Assembly (NCBI RefSeq): GCF_011947195.1
Contig: NZ_JAATVY010000017.1
Location: forward strand, 62,001 to 126,000
Reading direction: 5' to 3'
Length of the DNA stretch: 64,000 bases
Source: Planosporangium thailandense
Lineage (GTDB): Bacteria; Actinomycetota; Actinomycetes; Mycobacteriales; Micromonosporaceae
Shown: positions 49,875 to 59,205 of the stretch, piece by piece
Position numbering within the stretch: position 1 is the stretch's first letter
Layout of the letters: every line of letters begins with the position of its first letter
Position numbers and translations under genes: made by a program
Notes under the pieces: generated by a model
The model's input: the letters and a program-made list of their open reading frames with translations, nothing else
Told to the model about the DNA's origin: nothing
Databases searched by the model: none

Positions 49875-51983
49875 TCAGGTCGTCACCGTATCGGCCTCCC
49901 GTTCGGCCGGCTCGACGGCCACTGCGCCGCGACGCCGGTACAGCGCGCTCGGCCACCACATGAACCGGCCTGTGTCGATGTTGAGTGCGGTGACCAGCAC
50001 CGAACGGACCACGATGGTGTCCAGCAGCACGCCGAACGCGACCGCGAAGCCGATCTCGGCGAAGGCGGTCAACGGCAGCGTGGCCAGCACCGCGAACGTG
50101 CCCGCGAGTACCGCGCCCGCCGACGTGATCACCCCGCCGGTCGCGGTCAGGCCGATCAGCGCGGCACGGCGGGCGTCACGCCGCAGGGCCTCCTCACGTA
50201 CCCGGGTCATCAGGAAGATGTTGTAGTCGATCCCGAGCGCCACCAGGAACACGAACACGTACAACGGGAACGACGTGTCCGCGCTCTGCCAGCCGAAGCC
50301 GTGCCGGAACACCAGCGCGCTGGCCCCCAGTGCGGCCGCGAACGACAGCACCACGGTGACCACCAGCAGCAGCGGCGCGACGAGGGAGCGCAGGAGCAGC
50401 ACCAGGATCACCAGCACCACCACGAGCACGAGCGGAATGATCACGTTGCGGTCGTGCGTGGCGGCCCGGCGGACGTCCAGGTTGATCGCGGTGCTGCCGC
50501 CCACCTGGGCGTGCGCTCCCGCGACCGCGTGCACCTTCGCGCGGACCCGGTCGACCGTGTCGAACGCGGCCTGGCTGTCCGGCGCGGCGGTGAGCGTGCC
50601 CTGCAGGTACACGTGACCGTTCTTCACCACCGGCGGCGTCACGGTCGACGGGTCGATGCCACCGGTGGAGGCGAACGCGGCGCGTACCGCGTCGGCCGCG
50701 CCGGCGTCCGCGACGAGCGCGACCGGACTGCCCGCCCCGGCCGGGAAATGCCGCGCCAGGACCTGCTCGCCGACGATCGAGTCGGGATGACCGCGGAACG
50801 ACTCGGCGTTGGTCAGCCCGTTCGCGTCGAGCTGCGACAGGCCCAGCGCCATCGCGGCCAGCACGAGCGTCGTGGTGATCCAGGTGGAGCGCGGCCGGCG
50901 CGCGATGCGGTCGCCGACCTTGGCCCACACGCCCGTGGCGGTCGGCTCGTGCGAGCCCAGCGTCGGGCGGGCCGGCCAGAAGATCCACCGGCCGACCGTC
51001 ACCAGCAGGGCGGGCAGCAGCGTGAGCATCACGCCGAGTCCGACCAGGATGCCGACCGCGGCGACCGGTCCGAGCCCCTTGGTGGAGTTGGTCTCCGCGA
51101 CGAGCAGGCACAGCATGCCGATGACGACGGTCGCGGCGCTCGCGATGATCGCCGGGCCGGCCCGGTGCAGGGCCACCGCCATCGCCTCGTGCCGGTCGGC
51201 GTGCCTGCGCAGCTCCTCGCGGTACCGGGCGACCAGCAGCAGCGCGTAGTCGGTACCGGCGCCGAAGACGAGCACGGTGAGGATGCCGGCGCTCTGCGCG
51301 TTCACGGTCAGCCCGGCGTGCTTGGCCAGCAGGTAGACCACGCCCTCGGCCGTGGTCAGCGCGACGCCCGCGGAGATGACCGGCAGCAGCCACAGCACCG
51401 GGCTGCGGTACGTCAGCAGGAGGATCACCACGACCACGGCGACCGTGGCGTACAGCAACGTGCCGTCGATACCCGCGAACGCCTTGCTGGAGTCGGCCGC
51501 GTTACCGGCGGGGCCGGTGACGTGCACGGACAGGCCGGGATCGCCGGCGGCGGTCTTCTTGATGGACGCCACCATGTCGCCGGCCTTGGCCCAGCCGTCC
51601 TTGCCGAGGTCGAGCGGGATGATCACCTGCACGGCCTTGCCGTCGGCCGACGGCAGCGGCCGGACCGTACCGTCGAGCGATCCCAACCGGCCGAACGACG
51701 CGACGTCAGAGGCGATCTTGGTCCGGTCGGCCTCGGTCAGGCCCTGCGGGCGCTCGTACACCACGACGGCCGGGACCGTGTCGGGCGAGGTGAAGCTGGA
51801 CTGGATGGCCAGCACCTTGGTGGACTCGGCCGCACTGGGCAGCCAGGACTGCGCGTCGTTCTTCTCCACGCCGGTCAACTTGCCGGCCAGTCCGCCGGCG
51901 ACGCCGAAGACCACCAACCAGAAGACGATGATGACGTACTTCAACCTGCGATGAGCGATGAGGCTGGCAGCCGCCTTCGCCAT
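49875..51983 (-). CDS. MMPL family transporter
   Basis: 702 residues from ATG 51981-51983, with GGGGGGAAGT upstream. RND-type layout in two halves: an N-terminal helix (RRLKYVIIVFWLVVFGVAGG), a large extracytoplasmic loop, then LTVNAQSAGILTVLVFGAGTDYALLLVARYREEL, the MMPL signature with GTDY (split here only by description), and the matching second-half segment FLVALGIDYNIFLMTRVREE. MMPL proteins export lipids or hydrophobic drugs using proton flux. No adjacent biosynthetic genes, so cargo is unknown. Confidence 0.9.
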   Translation of the reverse strand: MAKAAASLIAHRRLKYVIIVFWLVVFGVAGGLAGKLTGVEKNDAQSWLPSAAESTKVLAIQSSFTSPDTVPAVVVYERPQGLTEADRTKIASDVASFGRLGSLDGTVRPLPSADGKAVQVIIPLDLGKDGWAKAGDMVASIKKTAAGDPGLSVHVTGPAGNAADSSKAFAGIDGTLLYATVAVVVVILLLTYRSPVLWLLPVISAGVALTTAEGVVYLLAKHAGLTVNAQSAGILTVLVFGAGTDYALLLVARYREELRRHADRHEAMAVALHRAGPAIIASAATVVIGMLCLLVAETNSTKGLGPVAAVGILVGLGVMLTLLPALLVTVGRWIFWPARPTLGSHEPTATGVWAKVGDRIARRPRSTWITTTLVLAAMALGLSQLDANGLTNAESFRGHPDSIVGEQVLARHFPAGAGSPVALVADAGAADAVRAAFASTGGIDPSTVTPPVVKNGHVYLQGTLTAAPDSQAAFDTVDRVRAKVHAVAGAHAQVGGSTAINLDVRRAATHDRNVIIPLVLVVVLVILVLLLRSLVAPLLLVVTVVLSFAAALGASALVFRHGFGWQSADTSFPLYVFVFLVALGIDYNIFLMTRVREEALRRDARRAALIGLTATGGVITSAGAVLAGTFAVLATLPLTAFAEIGFAVAFGVLLDTIVVRSVLVTALNIDTGRFMWWPSALYRRRGAVAVEPAEREADTVTT

Positions 51984-52116
51984 ACTTCCCCCCGAGCGGG
52001 TACACGAAATATCAATTAGGGCACCGCCATGGTGACGGCAGTACGCCAATTGAGCATCCGGGATACCTACCCGCCTTCGTGCCCCGACCCCTAGGGGGTT
52101 CCCATGATTGGCTGCG

Positions 52117-52305
52117 TCAGCGGCGACGGACGCGCCAGACCGCCCCCAACGCCAGGACGAAGCCCAGCAGCACCAGGGCCGCCCGCAGCGCGGGCTCGCC
52201 CCGTACCTCGAGCACGACCGTGTTGACGAGCGCGACAGCGGTGAAGAACCCGAGGATCCCGACCAGGATGTCGAGGTGGCGACGCACCCGGGTGGACGGA
52301 GGCAC
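52117..52305 (-). CDS. Small membrane protein (62 aa), end of sugar-transport operon
   Basis: GTG 52303-52305, five bases downstream of the permease stop. TRVRRHLDILVGILGFFTAV and ALRAALVLLGFVLALG make two transmembrane helices. Unrecognised, but spacing indicates cotranscription with the ABC permeases. Confidence 0.6.
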   Translation of the reverse strand: MPPSTRVRRHLDILVGILGFFTAVALVNTVVLEVRGEPALRAALVLLGFVLALGAVWRVRRR

Positions 52306-52310
52306 GCCCG

Positions 52311-53186
52311 TCAGCCCTTCACGCCACCGGCCGTCAGGCCCGCGACGATCCGCCGTTGCAGCACGAGCACCAGGATGACCAGCGGCACCGTCACGATGGT
52401 GCCCGCCGCCATGACCGCCGTGTACGGCTCCTGATGCGGCTGGCTACCGGTGAACTGCGCGATGGCGACGGTGATCGGCTGCGTCTTGTCACTGGACAGC
52501 TCACTGGCCAGCAGGAACTCGTTCCACGACGAGATGAACGCCAGGATGGCCGTCGTGAACAGCCCCGGCGCCGCCAGCGGCAGGATGATCCGGCGGAAGG
52601 CCTGGCCCGGGCTGCAGCCGTCCACCTTCGCCGCGTCCTCGAGCTCCCACGGCATCTCGGAGAAGAACGCGCTCAGGGTGTAGACCGTCAGCGGCAGCGC
52701 GAACGAGATGTCGGGGATGATCAGCGCCTGGTAGCTGCCGATCCAGTGGATGTTCGTGAAGAGCTGGAACAGCGGGGTCAGCAGCGCCACGCCGGGGAAC
52801 ATCGAGGCGCCCAGCACCACGCCCAGCACGATCTCCTTGCCGCGGAAGTTCAACCGCGACAGCGCGTACGCGGCGAACGTGCCGACCAGGACGGCCAGAA
52901 CCGTCGTGCAGACGCCGATGATGATGCTGTTGACCAGCGCCCGGCCCAGGTGGTTGCCCAGGCTGGTGGAGAACGCCGTCCGGAAGTTCTCCAGCGTGAC
53001 GTGCGTCGGCCACGGCGTGGTGTCGAACGTGTACCCGACCTGGCGGAAGGCGGTGACGATCATCCAGTAGAAGGGGGCGAGGCAGAACACGACGATCGCG
53101 GCGACCTCGAGGTACCCGCGCACCGCCGACCGCGTCAGGACGGGACGGCGCCGGGTCGGGCGCGGCAGTGAAGTGGTCGTGGCCAT
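52311..53186 (-). CDS. Carbohydrate ABC transporter permease, MalG-type
   Basis: 291 residues from ATG 53184-53186, one base after the MalF-type stop. Six helices and the EAA loop ELEDAAKVDGCSPGQAFRRI are characteristic of CUT1 inner permeases (EAA---G motif as AAKVDG). The ending FIVAGL-type (RRIVAGLTAGGVKG) is the standard MalG C-terminus. No ATPase gene is nearby; a shared MsiK-like ATPase elsewhere is likely. Confidence 0.92.
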   Translation of the reverse strand: MATTTSLPRPTRRRPVLTRSAVRGYLEVAAIVVFCLAPFYWMIVTAFRQVGYTFDTTPWPTHVTLENFRTAFSTSLGNHLGRALVNSIIIGVCTTVLAVLVGTFAAYALSRLNFRGKEIVLGVVLGASMFPGVALLTPLFQLFTNIHWIGSYQALIIPDISFALPLTVYTLSAFFSEMPWELEDAAKVDGCSPGQAFRRIILPLAAPGLFTTAILAFISSWNEFLLASELSSDKTQPITVAIAQFTGSQPHQEPYTAVMAAGTIVTVPLVILVLVLQRRIVAGLTAGGVKG

Positions 53187-53187
53187 G

Positions 53188-54231
53188 TCAGATCGTCCCC
53201 TTCTGCTGCCGCTGCTGGGTGCGCACCGCGTTGGCGCCAAGGACCCTCACGAAGAGGAACGCGACGGCGAAGATGAAAAGGAAGGTCAAGGTGGACAGCG
53301 CAGCCGCCCGGTTGAAGCCCTGCCGGATCTGGTCGACGACGAGGATCGACAGGGTCGTCGTGGCGTGACCGCCACCGCCGCCGCCACCGGTGAGGATCGC
53401 CGGCAGGTCGTAGATGCGCAGGACGTCGAGGGCGCGGAAGAGGACCGCCACCATCAGCGCCGGCCGGATCATCGGCAGCGTGACCCGGACGAAGCGCTGC
53501 CACGCGTTCGCACCGTCCACGTGGGCCGCCTCGTAGACCTCGGCCGGAATCACCTGCAGCCCGGCCAGGATCAGCAGGGCCACGAACGGCGTCGTCTTCC
53601 ACACGTCGGCGATGATCACCGCGAACCGGGCCGCCCACGCGTCTCCGGTCCACAGGATGTGCGTGTGCAGCACCCGGTTGGCCACCCCGTCGTAGGCGAA
53701 GATGAAGTACCACAGCTTCGCCGTCACCGCCGTCGGGATCGCCCACGGCACCAGCACGCTGGCGCGCAGCAGCGCCCGGCCGCGGAAGGACCGGTTCATC
53801 ACGGTCGCCATCCACATGCCGAGCACCACTTCGATGCTCACCGTCACGACGGTGAAGAACACCGTCGTACCGACGGAGTCCCAGAACTGGGCGCCGAGCG
53901 TACCGGGCGGGCAGGCCTTCGTCCCGCCGGTGGCGGACGTGCACTGCTGCAGCACCCAGTGGGTGTAGTTGGACAGACCGGCGGAGCCGCCACTGGTGAA
54001 CAGCCCGGTCGCCGGGTCGAGCCCGGGGTCCTTCTGGAACGACATGACGACCGCCCGGACCACCGGGTAACCGATCACCACCGCCAGCAGCACGATGGTC
54101 GGCGCGACCAGGAACGTGGCCAGCCGCCCTTCACCGGAGATGCGCCGCCGGCGACCGGCCGCGCGATCGGGACCGGGCGGGCGGCTTTCCGGCGGAGGCG
54201 GTGCGGTCTGCAGGTCGGTGGTGGCGGACAT
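53188..54231 (-). CDS. Carbohydrate ABC transporter permease, MalF-type
   Basis: 347 residues from ATG 54229-54231 (CAGGGAG upstream). EAA loop AEVYEAAHVDGANAWQRFVR and six helices define a CUT1 permease. An extracytoplasmic insert after the first helix (NYTHWVLQQCTSATGGTKAC) carries two cysteines that may pair, and a polyglycine run (ILTGGGGGGGHATT) replaces the usual TGGGP loop. Confidence 0.9.
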   Translation of the reverse strand: MSATTDLQTAPPPPESRPPGPDRAAGRRRRISGEGRLATFLVAPTIVLLAVVIGYPVVRAVVMSFQKDPGLDPATGLFTSGGSAGLSNYTHWVLQQCTSATGGTKACPPGTLGAQFWDSVGTTVFFTVVTVSIEVVLGMWMATVMNRSFRGRALLRASVLVPWAIPTAVTAKLWYFIFAYDGVANRVLHTHILWTGDAWAARFAVIIADVWKTTPFVALLILAGLQVIPAEVYEAAHVDGANAWQRFVRVTLPMIRPALMVAVLFRALDVLRIYDLPAILTGGGGGGGHATTTLSILVVDQIRQGFNRAAALSTLTFLFIFAVAFLFVRVLGANAVRTQQRQQKGTI

Positions 54232-54323
54232 GGGCTCTCCCTGGAGTACCGAACGGGGGTTGGTCGGACGGTCGGGACGGCGCGCCGGGGCCGGACACAT
54301 CGCCCGGCCCCGGCGCGACCCGG

Positions 54324-55592
54324 TCAGGAGCCGGCGGACTGGATCGCCGCCTGCATGTCCTTCAGCGCCTGGTCAACCGACTTGTCGCCCTTGATCGCGG
54401 CGTACGAGTTCTCCTCGATCGCCTTGGTCACGGCCGGGTAGAACGGCGTGACCGGCCGCGGCACCGCGTTCTCGATGGACGTCTTGAGCGTCGGCAGGTA
54501 CGGCAGCTTCGACACCAGCGCCTGGTCGTCGTACAGGCTCGCGATGACCGGAGCGAGCGACGCCTTCTCGACGAAGGTGCGCTGGGTCTCCTCGCTCTCC
54601 AGGAACTTCACGAAGTCCAGCGCGGTCGCCTTGTGCGCCGAGTACGCGCTGATGGCCGCGTTGTGGCCGCCGAGGGTGGAGGCACCGGGACCGGTCAGGC
54701 CCGGCAGCGGCGCGACGCCGAACTTGTCCTTGACGACCGAGCTTCCGTCGGTGGAGGCGAGGCTGTACATGTACGGCCAGTTGCGCAGGAACAGCAGCTT
54801 GCCGGCCTCGAAGGACTGGCGGCCCTGCTCCTCCTGGTAGGTGATCGCCTGCTGCGGGATGTTGCCGTTCTTGTACGCGTCGACCAGCAGCCCAAGGCCC
54901 TTGCGGGCGGCGTCGGTGTCGAGGTCGGGCGTCTTCCCGTCGGACTTGACGACCTGGCCGCCGGCGGTGTTGATCGCCTCTGACGCGTTCACCGTCAGGC
55001 CCTCGTACTTGGCGAACTGCCCGGCGTAGCAGTCCATGCCGTGGGACTTGGCGATCGAGCAGGCCGACATCATCTCGTCCCACGTCTTGGGCGGGTTGGG
55101 CACGAGGTCCTTGCGGTAGTACAGCAGGCCGCCGTCACTGGCCTGCGGCGCGGCGTACAGCGTGCCGTTGTACGTGCCGGTCTTGACCGTGGCGGGCAGC
55201 AGCTTGGAGGTGTCGATGGCGAACTTGTCCTTGAGCGGCTGCAGCCAGCCCTTCGCGGCGAACTCGGCGGTCCACACCACGTCGACGTCGACGACGTCGT
55301 AGTTGGGGTCCTTGGCCTGGAAGTGCTGGACCAGGTCGTCGTGCTGCTGGTCGGCCTGGTCGGACTGCTCCTTGAAGGTGACCTTCTCGTTCGGGTGGGC
55401 CGCGTTCCACTGGTCGATGAGCGGCCGGATGACGTTGTTGTTGTCCTTGCCCTGGACGTAGGTGATCGGCCCGCGGGCGCCGGCGCTCTGGTCGGAGGCG
55501 TTGCCGCCGCCGCTGGAGCCGCCCGAGCCGCCGGAGCAGGCGGCGGCGAGCAGGAGCATGCCGGCGGCCAGTGACGCCCCGGCAACTCTCAT
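54324..55592 (-). CDS. Carbohydrate ABC transporter substrate-binding lipoprotein
   Basis: 422 residues from ATG 55590-55592, with AAGGGAC upstream. Signal peptide with lipobox LLAAAC at about residue 19, then a Gly/Ser linker. Family-1 solute-binding pattern: ITYVQGKDNNNVIRPLIDQW, YDVVDVDVVWTAEFAAKGWL, DGGLLYYRKDLV and the C-terminal PRPVTPFYPAV. Ligand probably an alpha-glucoside, given the linked GH13 gene and shared operator. First gene of the operon. Confidence 0.9.
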   Translation of the reverse strand: MRVAGASLAAGMLLLAAACSGGSGGSSGGGNASDQSAGARGPITYVQGKDNNNVIRPLIDQWNAAHPNEKVTFKEQSDQADQQHDDLVQHFQAKDPNYDVVDVDVVWTAEFAAKGWLQPLKDKFAIDTSKLLPATVKTGTYNGTLYAAPQASDGGLLYYRKDLVPNPPKTWDEMMSACSIAKSHGMDCYAGQFAKYEGLTVNASEAINTAGGQVVKSDGKTPDLDTDAARKGLGLLVDAYKNGNIPQQAITYQEEQGRQSFEAGKLLFLRNWPYMYSLASTDGSSVVKDKFGVAPLPGLTGPGASTLGGHNAAISAYSAHKATALDFVKFLESEETQRTFVEKASLAPVIASLYDDQALVSKLPYLPTLKTSIENAVPRPVTPFYPAVTKAIEENSYAAIKGDKSVDQALKDMQAAIQSAGS

Positions 55593-55722
55593 AGCTGTCC
55601 CTTTGCTGGTCAAAATGTCTCCTTCGCTTGCCATGCGGTACGGCTGCGACCGGCACAGTGGACGAACGACGCTCTACGGTGGGCGCCGCGCCGGGGGGTC
55701 GGGCCGGCCTCGCTCCATTTTT

Positions 55723-55740
55723 CAGACGCGTTTCGTAAAT
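55723..55740 (-). promoter_or_regulatory. Operator of the first sugar-uptake operon
   Basis: Minus strand ATTTACGAAACGCGTCTG, 16 of 18 identical to ATTTAATAAACGCGTCTG at 57275-57292 in front of the GH13 gene. It begins 11 bp downstream of the -10. Probable site of the ROK regulator at 55900-57144. Confidence 0.75.
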
Positions 55741-55751
55741 AGGTTTGGCGA

Positions 55752-55781
55752 AATATAGGAGCGCGCGAAAGGGCCCGTCAA
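55752..55781 (-). promoter_or_regulatory. Promoter of the binding-protein operon
   Basis: TTGACG (55776-55781) and TATATT (55752-55757) on the minus strand, separated by 18 bp: a near-consensus housekeeping promoter followed by the operator. Confidence 0.65.
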
Positions 55782-55899
55782 TAGGAGGCAAGATAACGAT
55801 CGAGTCGCCGGTAGGTATCGGGATCGCCACCCGGCAAATCCGGTCCGGGCGCCACCACCCGACATCCAGCGGCGTCAGCGGCGATGTCGTCCCGGCGGC

Positions 55900-57144
55900 T
55901 CAGCCGGCGATGTCGTCCGACGGCCAGGCGTCCAGCAGGCGGGCCCAGGCCTCGTCGACCGCACGGCACACCGCTCCGGTCACCACGCCGCGATCCCCCA
56001 AGGTGGACGCCTCGATGCGCAGCCGCTCCGGCACGACACCGACGAGCCGGCGGCGCAGCGGCACGAGCAGCACATCACCGGCTGCCGCGACGCCGCCGCC
56101 GATGACCACGAGCTCCGGGTCCAGCAGCAGCGCGATGGTGCCCACCGATTTGGCCACCCGGTCCACGACCCGCTCGAGGACCCCGACGGCCACCTCGTCG
56201 CCGGCCTGCGCGGCCGCGAAGACCGCCGTGGCGTCGACCCCGCCGGGATCGCCGCCGACCCGCTCGTACAGCGAACCCGGCCGGGGTGGATTCCCGGCGT
56301 CCGGGTCGGACATCCGGGCCACCGCCTCGGCGCCCAGGCGCCGCGCCAGGTACGCGATGCCCCACGCGTTGTCGCCCGACCCGTCCAGACTGAGGAAGCC
56401 CATCTCGCCCGCGCCGCCGCCGTGCCCACGGACGAGCTGGCCACCCAGGACGATGCCGGAGCCCAGGCGCTCGCCGGCGAGCAGGACGACGAAGTTGTCC
56501 GCGCCGGCGGCCACGCCGCGCCGCTGCTCCCCCACGGCCGCCAGGTTGGCGTCGTTCTCCACGATGACCGGCCAGCCGAACCCGCGCTCCAGGGCTTCGC
56601 GCAGGTTCACCTCGAGGAAGCCGTGGATGCCGCTGCTGAACCTGATCGCCCCGTCGCGCGGGTCGACCACCCCGGCGGCGCCCACGCAGACCGCCATCAC
56701 ATCGGCGGGGTCCACACCGGCCTCGGCCAGCGCCGCGACCATGGTCCGGCGGATGAACGCGATGCGCTCGTCGGCCTCCATGTGCAGGTCGGGAAAGTGC
56801 CGGCGGGTCTGCGCGACCAGCTCTCCGCGCAGGTCCGCGACGACCACCACCATCGTGCCCGCACCGACGTCGAGGCCCAGCACGTACGACGCGTCGGCGC
56901 GGAACTCGTAGCGCCGCGCCGGCCGTCCCCGGCGCGGTCCGGCCGTCTCGTCGTCCGGCACCTCACGGACCTGCCCGATCCGGGCGAGGGCGTCCACGAC
57001 CGCGTGGACCGTGGGTCGCGACAGCTGCGTCGCGGCCACCATGTCGGTGACCGTCATCGCGCCCGCGCCGCGCAGCGCCTCGAGCACCAGGCGGGCGTTG
57101 AGGCGGCGCAGCAGCGGCGACGTCGCCGTGCCTTCCAGCTTCAC
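55900..57144 (-). CDS. ROK family transcriptional regulator (first)
   Basis: 414 residues from GTG 57142-57144, with AAGGGGG upstream. An N-terminal winged helix (ATSPLLRRLNARLVLEAL, then TVTDMVAATQLSRPTVHAVVDAL) precedes the ROK sugar-binding domain (VLGLDVGAGTMVVVVADLRG, VGAAGVVDPRDGAIRFS, NDANLAAVGE with the catalytic-type Asp). The ROK zinc motif CxCGxxGCxE is absent; the corresponding stretch reads GEMGFLSLDGSGDN. Divergent from the GH13 gene and upstream of the uptake operon, whose promoters share one operator: a local repressor of glucoside use. Confidence 0.88.
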   Translation of the reverse strand: MKLEGTATSPLLRRLNARLVLEALRGAGAMTVTDMVAATQLSRPTVHAVVDALARIGQVREVPDDETAGPRRGRPARRYEFRADASYVLGLDVGAGTMVVVVADLRGELVAQTRRHFPDLHMEADERIAFIRRTMVAALAEAGVDPADVMAVCVGAAGVVDPRDGAIRFSSGIHGFLEVNLREALERGFGWPVIVENDANLAAVGEQRRGVAAGADNFVVLLAGERLGSGIVLGGQLVRGHGGGAGEMGFLSLDGSGDNAWGIAYLARRLGAEAVARMSDPDAGNPPRPGSLYERVGGDPGGVDATAVFAAAQAGDEVAVGVLERVVDRVAKSVGTIALLLDPELVVIGGGVAAAGDVLLVPLRRRLVGVVPERLRIEASTLGDRGVVTGAVCRAVDEAWARLLDAWPSDDIAG

Positions 57145-57234
57145 CAAGCCCCCTTCGCCAGCGCCGCACGCGACGACGCCCGCCCCGACGGCATCGATCC
57201 GCCGGGCCGCCCCACCTTGGGCACCGCGGGCGTA

Positions 57235-57263
57235 TTGACAATGCCCACGACCCTCCGCATCCT
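57235..57263 (+). promoter_or_regulatory. Promoter of the GH13 gene
   Basis: TTGACA (57235-57240), 17 bp, CATCCT (57258-57263). The operator starts 11 bp later at 57275. The TTGACA-N17-CATCCTAC layout recurs at 60387-60417. Confidence 0.6.
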
Positions 57264-57274
57264 ACCGTAGAAGC

Positions 57275-57292
57275 ATTTAATAAACGCGTCTG
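57275..57292 (+). promoter_or_regulatory. Operator in front of the GH13 gene
   Basis: ATTTAATAAACGCGTCTG, partner of 55723-55740. Located between the divergent ROK and GH13 starts and just downstream of the GH13 -10. Confidence 0.75.
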
Positions 57293-57376
57293 CATAACTC
57301 TCTGCAGCCTGCGTGGCAGCGTATCGTGGCCGCTCCTCGGCCGCGGCTACCCTCCCGACCGCCGAAGGAAGCATCG

Positions 57377-59080
57377 ATGATTCCCTCCCCGACCGCCACC
57401 ACCGCCCCGCTCGGCGCCCCCACCGGCGCGCCAGCCGCCGCGACGTCGGACTGGTGGCGCAGCGCCGTCGTGTACCAGGTGTACGTCCGCAGCTTCGCCG
57501 ACGGGAACGGTGACGGGCAGGGCGACATCGCCGGTATTCGCAGCCGCCTGCCCTACCTGGCGAGCCTGGGCGTCGACGCACTGTGGATCAATCCGTGGTA
57601 CCCCTCCCCCATGGCCGACGCCGGCTACGACATCAGTGACCACCGGGCGATCGCCCCGGAGTTCGGCACCCTGGCGGAGGCGGAGGCGTTCATCGCCGAG
57701 GCGCACGAGTTCGGGCTGCGCATCCTGCTCGACCTCGTCCCCAACCACACCTCCGACCAGCACCCGTGGTTCCAGCGCGCGCTCGCCGCCGGCCCCGGTT
57801 CCCCCGAGCGGGCGCGGTACATCTTCCGCCCGGGCTGCGGCACCGACGGCGAAGAGCCGCCCAACGACTGGCGCAGCGTGTTCGGCGGCAGCGCGTGGAC
57901 CCGGGTCACCGAGCCCGACGGCACGCCCGGCGAGTGGTACCTGCACCTGTTCGCCCCCGAACAGCCCGACCTCAACTGGGAGCACCCGGAGGTGCGCGCC
58001 GACGTCGAACGCACCCTGCGGTTCTGGTTCGACCTGGGCGTCGACGGGTTCCGCATCGACGTGGCGCACGGGATGGTGAAGGCGCCCGGGCTGCCCGCCC
58101 TGGGGCCGGACGCCGACGGCCCGGCCGGGCCCGCCACCGCCAACCACCCGCACTGGGACCGCGACGAGCTGCACGACATCTTCCGGCACTGGCGGGCGGT
58201 GGCGGACTCGTACCCCGAACCGCGGGTCTTCGTCGCCGAAGCCTGGGTGGGCGACCCCGACCGGCTGGCCCGCTACGTCCGCGGCGACGAGCTGCACACC
58301 GCCTTCAACTTCGACTTCCTCCGGGCGCCGTGGCGCGCCGACCACCTCCGTACGGTCATCGACCAGTCGTGCGCGACCCTGGGCGCCGTCGGCGCGCCCA
58401 CGACGTGGGTGCTGTCCAACCACGACGTCGTACGCCACGTCTCCCGGTACGGCCGACCCCAGCCGGACCGGCCGGTGCACATGCTCGCCGAGCTGACGGC
58501 CACCGCGCCCGATCTGGAGCTCGGCACCCGGCGGGCGAAGGCGGCGGCCCTGCTGATGCTCGCCCTGCCCGGCGGCGCCTACGTGTACCAGGGCGACGAG
58601 CTGGGCCTGTGGGAGGTGGAGGACCTTCCGGAGGAGTGTCTGCAGGACCCGACGTGGCGGCGCTCCGGCTTCTCCGACCGCGGGCGCGACGGCTGCCGGG
58701 TACCGCTTCCGTGGGACGGCGACGAGCCGCCCTTCGAGTTCGGTCCCGCCGACGCCGCCACGCCCTGGCTGCCCCAGCCGGCGGCGTGGCGGGAGCTGAC
58801 CGCCGCCGCCCAGGCCACGCGACCGGACTCGATGCTCGCGCTCTACCGCAGCGCGCTGCGCATCCGCCGGCACCACCCCGCTCTCGGCGACGGCACGCTG
58901 CGCTGGTTCGACAGTCCGGACGACGTGCTGATCTTCAGCCGCGACCCCGGATTCATCTGCGCGGTCAACCTCGGCACCGCGCCGGTGCCGCTGCCCGCGC
59001 ACGCGGGCGTGCTCCTCGCCAGTGGACCGCTCGACGCCGGACTGCTGCCCCCCGACACCGCCGTCTGGCTCGCCGCCTGA
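57377..59080 (+). CDS. GH13 alpha-glucosidase / alpha-amylase family enzyme
   Basis: 567 residues from ATG 57377 (GAAGGAAG upstream). GH13 conserved regions: DLVPNHTSDQHPWF, GFRIDVAHGM with the nucleophile Asp, RVFVAEAWVG with the acid/base Glu, and LSNHDVVRHVSRYG with the transition-state Asp. QVYVRSFADGNGDGQGDI is the oligo-1,6-glucosidase/alpha-glucosidase opening. No signal peptide, so it acts in the cytoplasm on imported oligosaccharides. The promoter shares its operator with the uptake operon. Confidence 0.92.
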   Translation: MIPSPTATTAPLGAPTGAPAAATSDWWRSAVVYQVYVRSFADGNGDGQGDIAGIRSRLPYLASLGVDALWINPWYPSPMADAGYDISDHRAIAPEFGTLAEAEAFIAEAHEFGLRILLDLVPNHTSDQHPWFQRALAAGPGSPERARYIFRPGCGTDGEEPPNDWRSVFGGSAWTRVTEPDGTPGEWYLHLFAPEQPDLNWEHPEVRADVERTLRFWFDLGVDGFRIDVAHGMVKAPGLPALGPDADGPAGPATANHPHWDRDELHDIFRHWRAVADSYPEPRVFVAEAWVGDPDRLARYVRGDELHTAFNFDFLRAPWRADHLRTVIDQSCATLGAVGAPTTWVLSNHDVVRHVSRYGRPQPDRPVHMLAELTATAPDLELGTRRAKAAALLMLALPGGAYVYQGDELGLWEVEDLPEECLQDPTWRRSGFSDRGRDGCRVPLPWDGDEPPFEFGPADAATPWLPQPAAWRELTAAAQATRPDSMLALYRSALRIRRHHPALGDGTLRWFDSPDDVLIFSRDPGFICAVNLGTAPVPLPAHAGVLLASGPLDAGLLPPDTAVWLAA

Positions 59081-59083
59081 ACC

Positions 59084-59135
59084 GGCTGAGGCCGGCCCGC
59101 GCCCGCACGGGGTGGGGCGCGGACCGGCCTCAGCC
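59084..59135. terminator. Bidirectional terminator hairpin
   Basis: GGCTGAGGCCGG (59084-59095) pairs perfectly with CCGGCCTCAGCC (59124-59135), with further pairing inside (CCGCGCCC/GGGGCGCGG). Lies between convergent GH13 and ROK genes. Confidence 0.85.
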
Positions 59136-59205
59136 ACGCACTGCGCTGCGCCGGAGCGCACGGATGTGATCGGCCCACCGGCAACCGCAGTGGGACGGAT
59201 CGTGA

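Larger units (their letters stand above)
55593..55899. other. Promoter region of the first sugar-uptake operon
   Basis: 307 bp between the ROK gene and the binding-protein gene, both on the minus strand. It holds a promoter (55752-55781) and operator (55723-55740), listed separately. No small ORF was convincing. Confidence 0.5.

Noticed and set aside
49845-52019. 724-codon open frame on the plus strand
   Set aside because: Exact antisense of the MMPL transporter, His/Arg/Gln-rich, no domain.
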